A stretch of 6,129 bases of DNA from Pseudomonas sp. PGPPP3 (GTDB taxonomy: Bacteria > Pseudomonadota > Gammaproteobacteria > Pseudomonadales > Pseudomonadaceae). The stretch's first letter is position 1, and each line of letters starts with the position of its first letter. This document shows, one piece after another, positions 1 to 6,129 of this stretch. The notes beneath the pieces are model-generated. The model had not been told where the DNA came from and did no database searches. It worked only from the letters and a program-made list of their open reading frames with translations. The stretch spans positions 1 to 6,129 of the forward strand of contig NKIE01000176.1 in assembly GCA_002256055.1 (NCBI GenBank), written 5' to 3'. Both the position numbers and the translations under genes were made by a program.

Positions 1-445
1 CCTGCACGGTGCTGATCTCAGCCCAGCCGTCGGTGGCGACGAAACCATCCTTGGCATCCAGACCAACAATCACCTTGCCCGGAAACGCCTTGCAGGCGTC
101 TGTCACGAACTGCGGGGCTTTAACCGCCTTGGTGCCGATGATCACGTAGCTGACGCCGGCCTTGACGTAGGCCTCGATGGTTTCCAGCGAGCGGATGCCG
201 CCGCCGATCTGAATCGGCAACTGCGGGTAGCGCTTGGCGATGGCGGTGACCACTTCACCGTTGACCGGCTGACCTTCGAAGGCGCCGTTCAGGTCGACCA
301 GATGCAGACGCCGGCAACCGCCGTCCACCCACTTGGCTGCCATGCTCACCGGGTCATCGGAAAACACCGTGGAGTCGTCCATGCGGCCCTGGCGCAAGCG
401 CACGCAGGCGCCGTCTTTCAGATCGATAGCGGGAATAATCAGCAT
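1..445 (-). CDS. hisA: HisA, ProFAR isomerase (3' end beyond window)
   Basis: Phosphoribosylformimino-5-aminoimidazole carboxamide ribotide isomerase: a cytoplasmic (beta/alpha)8-barrel enzyme that converts ProFAR to PRFAR, the substrate of HisF-HisH. I translated 148 codons from the ATG at 443-445; the usual length is about 245, so roughly the last 100 residues lie off the left edge. Visible hallmarks are [12 protein letters not shown] at the N-terminus with the catalytic Asp8, the phosphate-binding IQIGGGIRS at about 78-86, and the second catalytic Asp130 in VGLDAKDG, followed by the ATDGW loop at 137-141. It starts 38 bp after the DUF2164 gene, the only real gap inside this operon. The ribosome binding site is weak (a CAGG core 8 nt before the ATG) and lies within a short inverted repeat (450-461). 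The start is secure because the protein begins directly with the conserved first strand. Confidence 0.97.
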   Translation of the reverse strand, partial: MLIIPAIDLKDGACVRLRQGRMDDSTVFSDDPVSMAAKWVDGGCRRLHLVDLNGAFEGQPVNGEVVTAIAKRYPQLPIQIGGGIRSLETIEAYVKAGVSYVIIGTKAVKAPQFVTDACKAFPGKVIVGLDAKDGFVATDGWAEISTVQ

Positions 446-449
446 CGGG

Positions 450-461
450 TGAACCTGTTCA
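450..461 (-). repeat. Short inverted repeat over the hisA ribosome binding site
   Basis: TGAAC and GTTCA flank a 2-nt centre, making a 12-bp near-perfect palindrome. It ends 5 nt from the hisA start codon and covers the only AGG available as a Shine-Dalgarno core. A hairpin with a 2-nt loop is strained, so the RNA structure may not form. It could also be a protein-binding dyad or chance. No function is claimed. Confidence 0.3.
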
Positions 462-483
462 AGTCGATAAATGGGGTAACGGG

Positions 484-744
484 TCAGCTCTTCTCAAGCG
501 ACCACACGTCGCTTTCGAGGCTGGCGAAGCGCTCGGACAGCAGCGCCTGCACATCGGCAACCGCTTTGTTGTAGTAGTGCGGGGCAATCTCGCGGCTGAA
601 CAGATCGAGCACTTCCTGCACCTCGAAGCTGCCCAGTTGCAGCTCGAAGCGCTCATCGAGAAAGCGCTTGAGCAACTGCAACGCGGCCTGCTCTTCGCTG
701 GCCTGCAGGCGCAGGATCGGCGCCTTCGCCTTGCCCCGGCTCAT
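484..744 (-). CDS. DUF2164 family small protein in the his operon
   Basis: An 86-residue protein that I recognise as the uncharacterised DUF2164 family, chiefly from the pattern [20 protein letters not shown] at about 37-56 followed by [13 protein letters not shown] at 57-69. The family typically has this acidic helical region and a Y-N-x-A/G-V-x-D signature. It looks all-alpha and soluble, with no signal peptide, membrane segment or cysteine. The N-terminus (MSRGKAKAP) is basic and probably disordered. The ATG follows the hisH stop TAA with no intervening base, and the gene ends 38 bp before hisA, so it is almost certainly co-transcribed and probably translated by reinitiation after hisH. 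Its role is unknown. The position suggests a link to the his enzymes, but this may only reflect stable gene order in pseudomonads. Confidence is high that it is a real gene and good for the family. Confidence 0.88.
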   Translation of the reverse strand: MSRGKAKAPILRLQASEEQAALQLLKRFLDERFELQLGSFEVQEVLDLFSREIAPHYYNKAVADVQALLSERFASLESDVWSLEKS

Positions 745-1383
745 TTACCAGCGACCATTCCAGCTGGCGAAGTTCTGCAGCAACTGCAGGCCGTGGGTGT
801 GGCTCTTCTCCGGGTGGAACTGCACGGCAAAACGCGAGCCTTCGGCCAGCGCCGCAGCGAAATCCTTACCGTAGTGCCCGCGCCCGGCCACCTGGGCCTG
901 ATTGCCGGCCTCGATGTAGTAGCTGTGGACGAAGTAGAAGCGCGCCAGATCGGGAATGTCATGCCACAGCGGGTGCTCAATGCTCTGCTGCACCTGGTTC
1001 CAGCCCATGTGTGGCACTTTCAGCTGCTCGCCATCCTCAACCATGCCCTTGCCGAAGAAGCGCACTTGTCCGGGGAACAGGCCGATGCAATCGACACCGT
1101 CGTTCTCCTCGCTGCGCTCCATCAGTGCCTGCATGCCGACGCAAATGCCGAGAAACGGCCGGTCGGCACTGACTTCCTGCACCAACTGGTCGAAGCCCAG
1201 GCGCTTGATCTCAGCCATGCAATCGCGGATCGCACCAACACCGGGGAACACCACGCGGTCGGCTTCACGAATCACCGCCGCATCGCTGGTCACCAGCACT
1301 TTGCCGGCGCCAACGTGCTCCAGCGCCTTGGCCACCGAGTGCAGGTTGCCCATGCCGTAATCGATTACTGCAACGGTCTGCAT
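745..1383 (-). CDS. hisH: HisH, glutamine amidotransferase subunit of IGP synthase
   Basis: Class I glutamine amidotransferase subunit of imidazole glycerol phosphate synthase. It hydrolyses glutamine and passes ammonia to HisF, which makes IGP and AICAR from PRFAR; the complex is cytoplasmic. The protein has 212 residues, a normal full length. It begins [14 protein letters not shown] (4-17), typical of HisH, then has the PGVGA oxyanion strand at 47-51, the nucleophile Cys81 in GICVGMQ, and His190 and Glu192 in FHPEKS, completing the catalytic triad. KVPHMGWN and FYFVHSYY are further family motifs. The start codon abuts the hisB stop, and the stop abuts the DUF2164 start (TAAATG both times). 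A possible Shine-Dalgarno AAGGG lies inside the end of hisB, 10 nt before the ATG. Some pseudomonads carry a second HisH-like gene in surface-polysaccharide clusters; this copy is the biosynthetic one by context. Confidence 0.98.
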   Translation of the reverse strand: MQTVAVIDYGMGNLHSVAKALEHVGAGKVLVTSDAAVIREADRVVFPGVGAIRDCMAEIKRLGFDQLVQEVSADRPFLGICVGMQALMERSEENDGVDCIGLFPGQVRFFGKGMVEDGEQLKVPHMGWNQVQQSIEHPLWHDIPDLARFYFVHSYYIEAGNQAQVAGRGHYGKDFAAALAEGSRFAVQFHPEKSHTHGLQLLQNFASWNGRW

Positions 1384-1977
1384 TTACAGGCAACCCTTGG
1401 TCGACGGCATCTGCCCGGCCATGCGCGGGTCCAGCTCGATGGCCATGCGCAGGGCGCGGCCGAAAGCCTTGAACACGGTTTCGATCTGGTGGTGGGTGTT
1501 GGTGCCACGCAGGTTGTCGATGTGCAGGCTGACCAGGGCGTGATTGACGAAGCCCTGGAAGAATTCCTGGAACAGATCGACATCGAAGCCGCCAACCACT
1601 GCGCGGGTGAACGGCACGTGCATCTGCAAGCCCGGACGCCCGGAGAAGTCGATGACAACGCGCGACAGCGCCTCGTCCAGCGGCACATAGGAGTGGCCGT
1701 AACGGGTCATGCCCTTCTTGTCGCCGATGGCCTTGGTAAAGGCCTGGCCAAGGGTGATGCCGACGTCTTCGACGGTGTGGTGGTCGTCGATATGCAGGTC
1801 ACCGTGACACTCGATATCCAGGTCGATCAGGCCATGACGGGCGATCTGGTCAAGCATGTGTTCAAGGAAGGGCACGCCGATGGCGAACCGCGCCTTGCCC
1901 GTGCCGTCCAGGTTGATCGAGACCTTGATCTGCGTCTCCAGGGTGTTGCGCTCGACGCATGCCGTACGTTCGGCCAT
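1384..1977 (-). CDS. hisB: HisB, imidazoleglycerol-phosphate dehydratase (monofunctional)
   Basis: Dehydrates imidazole glycerol phosphate to imidazole-acetol phosphate, the sixth step of histidine synthesis, as a Mn-dependent cytoplasmic multimer. The 197-residue product is the short monofunctional form; it lacks the histidinol-phosphatase domain fused in Escherichia coli. Metal-binding and catalytic signatures are present in both halves of the repeated fold: [13 protein letters not shown] (37-49), [10 protein letters not shown] with His66/His67 and Glu70 (64-73), [10 protein letters not shown], and THHQIE with His162/His163 and Glu166. I chose the ATG at 1975-1977 because [19 protein letters not shown] is the family's usual N-terminus and a GGGAG ribosome binding site sits 6 nt upstream. 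The open frame continues upstream to an ATG at 2247, but that extension would overlap the neighbouring membrane-protein gene and has no HisB similarity. First gene of the his cluster in this window. Confidence 0.98.
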   Translation of the reverse strand: MAERTACVERNTLETQIKVSINLDGTGKARFAIGVPFLEHMLDQIARHGLIDLDIECHGDLHIDDHHTVEDVGITLGQAFTKAIGDKKGMTRYGHSYVPLDEALSRVVIDFSGRPGLQMHVPFTRAVVGGFDVDLFQEFFQGFVNHALVSLHIDNLRGTNTHHQIETVFKAFGRALRMAIELDPRMAGQMPSTKGCL

Positions 1978-1983
1978 CACCAG

Positions 1984-1988
1984 CTCCC
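1984..1988 (-). promoter_or_regulatory. hisB ribosome binding site
   Basis: GGGAG on the minus strand, 6 nt before the ATG at 1975-1977. It decides the hisB start against the longer upstream frame. Confidence 0.75.
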
Positions 1989-2014
1989 AAAATTGGCTTG
2001 CGGAAAAGGTCGGC

Positions 2015-2020
2015 ATTATA
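2015..2020 (-). promoter_or_regulatory. Probable -10 box of the hisB operon promoter
   Basis: A perfect TATAAT on the minus strand, 37 nt before the hisB start, predicts a transcript start near 2008-2009 and a leader of about 31 nt. No good TTGACA-like -35 hexamer occurs at 16-18 bp spacing (the sequence there is GC-rich, such as AGCCGC), and there is no extended TGn, so the promoter may be weak or activator-assisted. The call rests on one hexamer and its position between two genes. The whole gap (1978-2069) holds no histidine-rich leader peptide. Confidence 0.5.
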
Positions 2021-2069
2021 GGCGGGCCGAGCCTTTGGCGGCTACCGGCGACGGTCGGCCACAAGAGAG

Positions 2070-3293
2070 TTACTGAACCACAGCCCGAAATGGCGCGATC
2101 CGCAGCAGATAGTGCAAACAGAGCAGGCTGACCAGGCAAAACCCTGCCACCGCGACGCCGGCCCACCACTGCGCCGGGGCCAAATAAGCGCCCCAGGCCA
2201 GCGCCAGCAGGGCCAAGCTCAGCAATCGCGCGGCTTCCAGACGCCACAGTCGGCGCCCCTCAAACAGTCGTCCCAGACTGATGCAGCCGACCACGATCGC
2301 CACCGCCAGTAACCAAGGCTCCCAGACCGCCGCCCGTTTGACGCTGGCAAGGAACGCCAAGGCTAGGGCGTTGATCGCCAGAAACTGAATAAACGCGTAC
2401 AGCTTGAGGTTAGCCGGATAAGCGCAGGCAAAAATCTGCGCGCCCATTTCCGGCCACGGCCGCTGGCGCACATCGGCAGGGCGCCAGCCGGTGGGCATCC
2501 ACCACAGGCGCAACTTGTCCCACCATGAGTGAGTGGCCTGCGCATCAGCCCAGAGCAAGCGCCACCAACTGAGTTGCAGGCGCAACGGGTCGAAACTGTT
2601 GACGGGCGTAGTCACCCCGTAGCGCACCGGCTCACGCTCCTCGGCAAAGGTGCCGAAGAGCTTGTCCCAGACGATAAACACCCCGCCGTGATTCTTGTCG
2701 ATGTAGCAGTCGTTCTGGCCGTGGTGCACAAGGTGGTGACTGGGCGTGACGAGAATCTGCTCCAGCCAGCCCAGGCGCTCGATGTGCTGGGTATGAATCC
2801 AGAACTGATAGGCAAGCTGAATCCCAAGCAGGAGCAGAAACAACGGCAATGGCACGCCGAGCAGGGCCAGCGGCAAATAAAACGGCCAGTCGAAGGCGGT
2901 TTGAAAGGCGCCTTTGCGCAGCGCCGTCGACAGGTTGAAGTCTTCACTGGAGTGATGGGGTTGATGGGCGCCCCACAGCAGGTTGTAGCGATGCAGGCTG
3001 CGGTGCGCCCAGTAGAAGCACAGGTCCACCGCGACAAAGCCGCCCAACCAGACCCAGGGCGAGCCCGCATCCAACTCCAGCAAGCGCGCATGCTCATACA
3101 GCCAGGCGTAAGGGATCAGCAGCAACAAACGCAGCGGCCCCTCCAGCACCAGCCGCAGCACGGCACTGTTGATGCTGGTTACGCTGTCCGCCAGACGCCA
3201 GGTGTGACGACCCGTGTGGCGTTCATAGGCGAGCTCCAACAGCATCAGCAGGATGTACAACGGCAACGCCATTACCGCGATATTCACGCTCAT
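2070..3293 (-). CDS. AGMO-like membrane di-iron oxygenase (sterol desaturase/fatty acid hydroxylase superfamily)
   Basis: A 407-residue inner-membrane protein with the histidine boxes of non-heme di-iron fatty acid hydroxylases: H97-RSL-H101, H110-QP-HH114, WIHTQH with His167 and His170, and the box HHLVHHG with His186, 187, 190 and 191. These are followed by [18 protein letters not shown] (199-216). Hydrophobic segments lie at about 5-22, 45-72, 80-96 and 137-163, plus four more in the C-terminal part at about 298-317, 324-343, 357-373 and 377-398. The [14 protein letters not shown] stretch, the WIHT box and the C-terminal helices resemble, from memory, human alkylglycerol monooxygenase (TMEM195) more than plain sterol desaturases. 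The natural substrate in this bacterium is unknown. The start ATG (3291-3293) has only a weak GGG-type ribosome site 6 nt or so upstream; Met8 is an alternative. The gene points toward hisB, 92 bp away, with no clear terminator, and is divergent from asmA. Family is secure, the AGMO subgroup is likely, the reaction is inferred. Confidence 0.9.
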   Translation of the reverse strand: MSVNIAVMALPLYILLMLLELAYERHTGRHTWRLADSVTSINSAVLRLVLEGPLRLLLLIPYAWLYEHARLLELDAGSPWVWLGGFVAVDLCFYWAHRSLHRYNLLWGAHQPHHSSEDFNLSTALRKGAFQTAFDWPFYLPLALLGVPLPLFLLLLGIQLAYQFWIHTQHIERLGWLEQILVTPSHHLVHHGQNDCYIDKNHGGVFIVWDKLFGTFAEEREPVRYGVTTPVNSFDPLRLQLSWWRLLWADAQATHSWWDKLRLWWMPTGWRPADVRQRPWPEMGAQIFACAYPANLKLYAFIQFLAINALALAFLASVKRAAVWEPWLLAVAIVVGCISLGRLFEGRRLWRLEAARLLSLALLALAWGAYLAPAQWWAGVAVAGFCLVSLLCLHYLLRIAPFRAVVQ

Positions 3294-3485
3294 CTTGACC
3301 CGTACTCGACTTATTCTTGTCGCCTAAGCCTAACCCCCACCGCCGTGATGCGCATGGCCGTAGCCGCCAAAGCGCGCCACCAAAGACGCCATCTCGGCCC
3401 ATCTACCCGGCCCAGGGAACCGCGCCGGCACTTCAAGCCTCCAAGGCTACTGACTCGTGGTCGCAAACCGTGGCCCGCGCATTTG

Positions 3486-3499
3486 CCATCTGTCGATGG
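3486..3499. repeat. Small inverted repeat at the asmA promoter -35 position
   Basis: CCATC and GATGG flank a TGTC centre, giving 5-bp perfect arms. The right arm overlaps where the -35 element of the asmA promoter would be (17 bp upstream of TATACT). It could be an operator half-site pair or chance; the arms are short and I do not recognise a known regulator's consensus. Confidence 0.25.
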
Positions 3500-3518
3500 T
3501 GACGCGCGCGGCCGACGG

Positions 3519-3524
3519 TATACT
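3519..3524 (+). promoter_or_regulatory. Probable -10 box of the asmA-mutY promoter
   Basis: TATACT matches the sigma-70 -10 consensus at five of six positions and sits 41 nt before the asmA ATG, predicting a start near 3531. The region 17 bp upstream (ATGGTG) is a poor -35. There is no sigma-54 type GG/GC motif at this place. Support is by sequence match and position only. Confidence 0.45.
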
Positions 3525-3553
3525 CGCGGCCTCACCTGTATGGCTCTCACCAC

Positions 3554-3558
3554 AAGGA
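3554..3558 (+). promoter_or_regulatory. asmA ribosome binding site
   Basis: AAGGA, 7 nt before the ATG at 3566: a strong, well-spaced Shine-Dalgarno that fixes the asmA start. Confidence 0.8.
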
Positions 3559-3565
3559 TTCGTCC

Positions 3566-5779
3566 ATGAAAGCGCTCGGCAAAGTTCTGGGTCTGATATT
3601 TCTCGGATTATTGCTGCTGGTTGTCGCCCTCGGCTTCGCCCTCACCCAGCTGTTCGATCCCAACGACTACAAGGACGAAATCCGCCAGCTGGCCCGCGAC
3701 AAGGCCAACCTGGAGCTGAGCATCAACGGCGATATCGGCTGGAGCCTGTTCCCCTGGCTCGGACTGGAGCTGACCGACACCACCCTGGCCAGCGCCGCCA
3801 CGCCAAACCAGCCGTTTGCCGACCTGCGCCTGCTGGGCCTGTCGGTGCGCGTGTTGCCGCTGCTACGCAAAGAAGTGCAGATGAGCGACATCCGCATCGA
3901 CGGCCTCAACCTGACCCTGCAGCGCGACGAACAAGGCCATGGCAACTGGCAGGACATCGGCCGCCCTGCCAAGCCCGCCAAAGCGCCTGATGCCGACACC
4001 GCCCCCGCCAGCCCGGCAACCGCCAGCAACACCGAAGCAAACACCAGCCAGCCGCTGCGGCTGGACATCGACAGCCTGACCCTGAGCAACGCGCGCATCG
4101 ACTACCGCGACGCCAAAAGCGGCCAGCAGTACAGCGCCGAGAATATCCAGCTGAGCACCGGCGCCGTGCGCGAAGGCGCCAGCATCCCCGTGCAACTGAG
4201 CGCCTTCTTCGCCAGCAATCAGCCGGTGCTGCGCGCCCGCGCCGAGCTGCAAGGCCAGCTGCGCTTCGACCGCGCCCTCAAGCGCTACCAGCTGGAAGAC
4301 CTGAAACTGTCCGGCGAAGCCTCGGGCGAACCCTTCCAGGGCAAAACCCTGACCTTCGCCACCCAGGGTCAGTTGCTGCTCGACCAAGCCGCACAGATCG
4401 CCGAATGGAACGGCCTGAAACTGTCGGCCAACCAGCTGCGCGCCCTCGGCGAACTCAAGCTGCGTAACCTGGACAAACAGCCGGCCCTGGAAGGCGGCCT
4501 GTCGATTGCCCAGTTCAACCTGCGCGAGTTTCTCGACGGCATTGGCCAGCCCGTACCAGCCATGAGCGACAGCAGCGCCCTAGGCAGCGTCGAGCTGGTC
4601 AGCCGCCTGCAAGGCAGCGCCAACAGCCTGACTCTGCAAGAGCTGACCCTGAAACTGGACGAGAGCACCTTTACCGGCAACCTGAGTGTCAGCGACTTCG
4701 CCAAGCAGGCCGTGCGTGCTCAGCTCAAGGGCGACCGCCTGAACCTCGACCGCTACCTGCCGAGCGCCAGCAAAGAAGGCGCCAGCGCCCGCCAGAACGA
4801 GGTGAAAAACACACTGGCCGCCGCAGGCCAGGCCGGCACCACCGACCTGCCACAAGCCCCCAGCCAACAGGCCTGGAGTGAAGCCAGCCTGCTGCCTATC
4901 GAACGTCTGCGCCGGCTGGATGCCCAGTTCGACCTGAGCCTGGGGCAACTGACCCTGAAGCAATTGCCGATGACCACGGTCACCCTCAAGGCCAGCGGCA
5001 AAGACGGCCTGCTCAGCCTCAGCGAACTGCGCGGCGAGCTGTACAACGGCAACTTCAACCACAGCGCCAGCCTCGACGTGCGCCCGGACAGCCCGCAACT
5101 CAAGGTGCAGAAAAACATCAGCCGAGTGGACGCCGCCAAGCTGCTCAAAGCCCTGGGACAAAAACCCACCATCACCGGCACCCTCGACCTCAACGCCGAC
5201 CTGCAGACCCAAGGCAACAGTCAAAAGGCCTGGATCGACAACCTCAACGGCAACGCCCACTTCAACCTGCGCGACGGTGTACTCAGCAACGCCAACCTCG
5301 AACAGCAACTGTGCCAGGCCATCGCCACCCTAAACCGCAAAAGCCTGAGCGGCGAAACCCGTGGCAAGGACACCGCCTTTGAGTCCCTCGGCGGCAACCT
5401 GACCATCACCAACGGCGTGGCTTACAACCCCGACCTCAAGGCCCGCATCCAGGGCCTGAGCGTGAACGGCGACGGCAGCCTCGACCTGCGCGTATTGGGC
5501 ATGGACTACCGCGTCGGAATCATCATCGAAGGCGACAAGAGCGAAATGCCCGACCCAGCCTGCCAGATCAACCCACGCTATGTCGGCCTCGAATGGCCGC
5601 TGCGCTGCCGCGGCCCGCTGGAACTCGGCGCCAAAGCCTGCCGTGTGGACAAAGAGGGCCTGGGCAAGGTCGGCGCCAAGCTGGCCACGGAAAAACTCGG
5701 CGAGAAGATCGAAGAAAAACTCGGCGACAAAGTCAGCCCCGAGCTGAAAGATGCCCTCAAAGGCTTATTCAACCGATGA
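3566..5779 (+). CDS. asmA: AsmA family envelope protein
   Basis: A 737-residue AsmA-family protein, inner-membrane anchored with most of its mass in the periplasm. AsmA-like proteins are linked to outer-membrane biogenesis and lipid homeostasis, probably as bridge-like lipid carriers together with TamB, YhdP and YdbH relatives. Residues 4-27 form one N-terminal membrane helix, followed by [11 protein letters not shown] (29-39) and [16 protein letters not shown] (54-69), the AsmA N-terminal signature. Two low-complexity linkers interrupt the beta-rich body: an Ala/Pro/Thr-rich one at about 132-163 and a Gly/Ala/Gln-rich one at about 403-441. The conserved C-terminal AsmA region starts near 561 ([20 protein letters not shown]). 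Its tail carries cysteines 583, 666, 681 and 692 and ends in a charged helix with an 8-residue tandem repeat (709-724). The ATG follows a strong AAGGA site. The stop overlaps the mutY start (ATGA). Length is somewhat above the about 617 residues of the E. coli protein. Confidence 0.95.
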   Translation: MKALGKVLGLIFLGLLLLVVALGFALTQLFDPNDYKDEIRQLARDKANLELSINGDIGWSLFPWLGLELTDTTLASAATPNQPFADLRLLGLSVRVLPLLRKEVQMSDIRIDGLNLTLQRDEQGHGNWQDIGRPAKPAKAPDADTAPASPATASNTEANTSQPLRLDIDSLTLSNARIDYRDAKSGQQYSAENIQLSTGAVREGASIPVQLSAFFASNQPVLRARAELQGQLRFDRALKRYQLEDLKLSGEASGEPFQGKTLTFATQGQLLLDQAAQIAEWNGLKLSANQLRALGELKLRNLDKQPALEGGLSIAQFNLREFLDGIGQPVPAMSDSSALGSVELVSRLQGSANSLTLQELTLKLDESTFTGNLSVSDFAKQAVRAQLKGDRLNLDRYLPSASKEGASARQNEVKNTLAAAGQAGTTDLPQAPSQQAWSEASLLPIERLRRLDAQFDLSLGQLTLKQLPMTTVTLKASGKDGLLSLSELRGELYNGNFNHSASLDVRPDSPQLKVQKNISRVDAAKLLKALGQKPTITGTLDLNADLQTQGNSQKAWIDNLNGNAHFNLRDGVLSNANLEQQLCQAIATLNRKSLSGETRGKDTAFESLGGNLTITNGVAYNPDLKARIQGLSVNGDGSLDLRVLGMDYRVGIIIEGDKSEMPDPACQINPRYVGLEWPLRCRGPLELGAKACRVDKEGLGKVGAKLATEKLGEKIEEKLGDKVSPELKDALKGLFNR
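5690..5737 (+). repeat. 24-bp tandem repeat inside asmA 3' end
   Basis: Two adjacent 24-bp units (5690-5713 and 5714-5737) share their first 14 bases exactly (GAAAAACTCGGCGA) and 18 of 24 overall. They encode EKLGEKIE and EKLGDKVS, consistent with a small in-frame duplication lengthening the C-terminal amphipathic helix. Confidence 0.6.
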
Positions 5780-6129
5780 CACCTGAGCAATTCGGCAGCG
5801 CCGTACTCGACTGGTACGACCAGCACGGACGCAAAGACCTGCCCTGGCAGCAAGGCATCACGCCCTACCGGGTGTGGGTCTCGGAAATCATGCTGCAGCA
5901 GACTCAGGTCAGCACCGTGCTCGGCTACTTCGGCCGCTTTATGGACGCCCTACCCAACGTCCAGGCCCTGGCCGCCGCGCCGGTCGACGAAGTGCTGCAC
6001 CTGTGGACCGGCCTGGGCTACTACACCCGCGCGCGCAACCTGCAAAAGACCGCGCAGATCGTCGTCGCCGAGCATGGCGGCGAGTTTCCCGCCTCAGTCA
6101 CCCAGCTGACCGAGCTGCCCGGCATCGGC
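5776..6129 (+). CDS. mutY: MutY, A/G-specific adenine DNA glycosylase (5' part only)
   Basis: Base-excision repair glycosylase that removes adenine mispaired with 8-oxoguanine or guanine. I translated 118 codons; full-length proteins have about 350, so the catalytic Asp, the Fe-S cluster cysteines and the C-terminal 8-oxoG recognition domain are beyond the right edge. Visible motifs are the N-terminal DLPWQ (21-25), [16 protein letters not shown] (30-45) with catalytic Glu37, [11 protein letters not shown] (79-89) with Tyr82, and the beginning of the helix-hairpin-helix at LPGIG (114-118), where the window stops. The ATG overlaps the asmA stop as ATGA, so translation is probably coupled and the two genes share a transcript. 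There is no separate Shine-Dalgarno of note; AGGC within the asmA end (5761-5764) is the nearest purine-rich element and is 11 nt away. Confidence 0.97.
   Translation, partial: MTPEQFGSAVLDWYDQHGRKDLPWQQGITPYRVWVSEIMLQQTQVSTVLGYFGRFMDALPNVQALAAAPVDEVLHLWTGLGYYTRARNLQKTAQIVVAEHGGEFPASVTQLTELPGIG

Larger units (their letters stand above)
3294..3565. other. Divergent intergenic control region
   Basis: 272 bp between the starts of the AGMO-like gene (leftward) and asmA (rightward). It holds the asmA promoter and ribosome site near its right end and two small inverted repeats (3436-3448 and 3486-3499). For the leftward gene I find no convincing promoter: the best -10 candidate is an AAGAAT-like hexamer about 20 nt before its start, without a clear -35. 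GCCTAA occurs twice in tandem at 3322-3333. No RNA gene or conserved small ORF was recognised. Confidence 0.7.

Noticed and set aside
2025..2060. Inverted repeat GGCCGA/TCGGCC as a terminator of the AGMO-like gene
   Set aside because: The loop is 24 nt and no T-run follows on the minus strand; the -10 box follows instead. It does not look like an intrinsic terminator.
577..2076. A 499-codon open frame on the plus strand opposite hisH and hisB
   Set aside because: It runs antisense to two certain genes. Its product is low-complexity with recurrent LQ/VD/GH patterns typical of antisense frames in GC-rich DNA, and it has no recognised domain.
1978..2247. An extended hisB start at 2247 giving a 287-residue protein
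   Set aside because: The added 90 residues overlap the upstream gene and are unlike HisB. The ATG at 1975-1977 has a good ribosome site and the family N-terminus.
3436..3448. Hairpin AGCCT-CCA-AGGCT as a terminator
   Set aside because: The stem is short, there is no T-tract on either strand, and it lies between two divergent genes where no terminator is expected.
2529..3569. A 346-codon plus-strand frame opposite the AGMO-like gene
   Set aside because: It is Gln/Arg-rich antisense to a gene with clear catalytic motifs and simply runs on through the intergenic region to the asmA start.
4580..5308. A 242-codon minus-strand frame inside asmA
   Set aside because: Its Val/Ala/Gln-rich composition mirrors asmA codon use. 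No domain or ribosome site was seen.
1..6129. Mobile elements, CRISPR arrays, phage or defence genes
   Set aside because: There are no spaced direct repeats, transposase or integrase motifs, or nuclease/toxin signatures. All major frames are explained by housekeeping or membrane-enzyme genes, and base composition looks even by eye.

Overview
This GC-rich window looks like a chromosomal core region of a Pseudomonas-type gammaproteobacterium. The assignment rests on recognised protein sequences and on gene order: a monofunctional 197-residue HisB followed by hisH, a small DUF2164 gene and hisA, with an asmA-mutY pair beside it on the other strand. No database search was possible, so genus level is inference from memory of these families. 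I see no mobile element, phage gene, CRISPR array, rRNA or tRNA.

Left part (1-1977, minus strand): a compact histidine-biosynthesis operon read right to left as hisB - hisH - DUF2164 gene - hisA. The 3' end of hisA runs off the left edge, and hisF would be expected beyond it. hisB/hisH and hisH/DUF2164 abut with no spacer: in both, the stop TAA is followed directly by the next ATG. HisB makes imidazole-acetol phosphate. HisH supplies ammonia to HisF, and HisA makes the PRFAR substrate used by HisF-HisH. A perfect TATAAT box and a good ribosome binding site precede hisB. No histidine-rich leader peptide or attenuator is visible.

Middle part (2070-3293, minus strand): one gene for a polytopic membrane enzyme of the sterol desaturase/fatty acid hydroxylase superfamily with a full set of histidine boxes. 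Its overall layout resembles animal alkylglycerol monooxygenase (AGMO). It lies 92 bp upstream of hisB in the same orientation, with no obvious terminator between them.

Intergenic part (3294-3565): a 272-bp divergent control region. It has a plausible -10 box, a small palindrome and a strong ribosome binding site for asmA.

Right part (3566-6129, plus strand): a complete 737-residue AsmA-family envelope protein, overlapping by ATGA with the start of mutY (A/G-specific adenine DNA glycosylase). mutY is cut by the right edge inside its helix-hairpin-helix motif.

Most of the window is ordinary housekeeping sequence. The points that merit a second look are the AGMO-like enzyme, whose bacterial substrate is unknown, and the uncharacterised DUF2164 gene embedded without spacer in the his operon.
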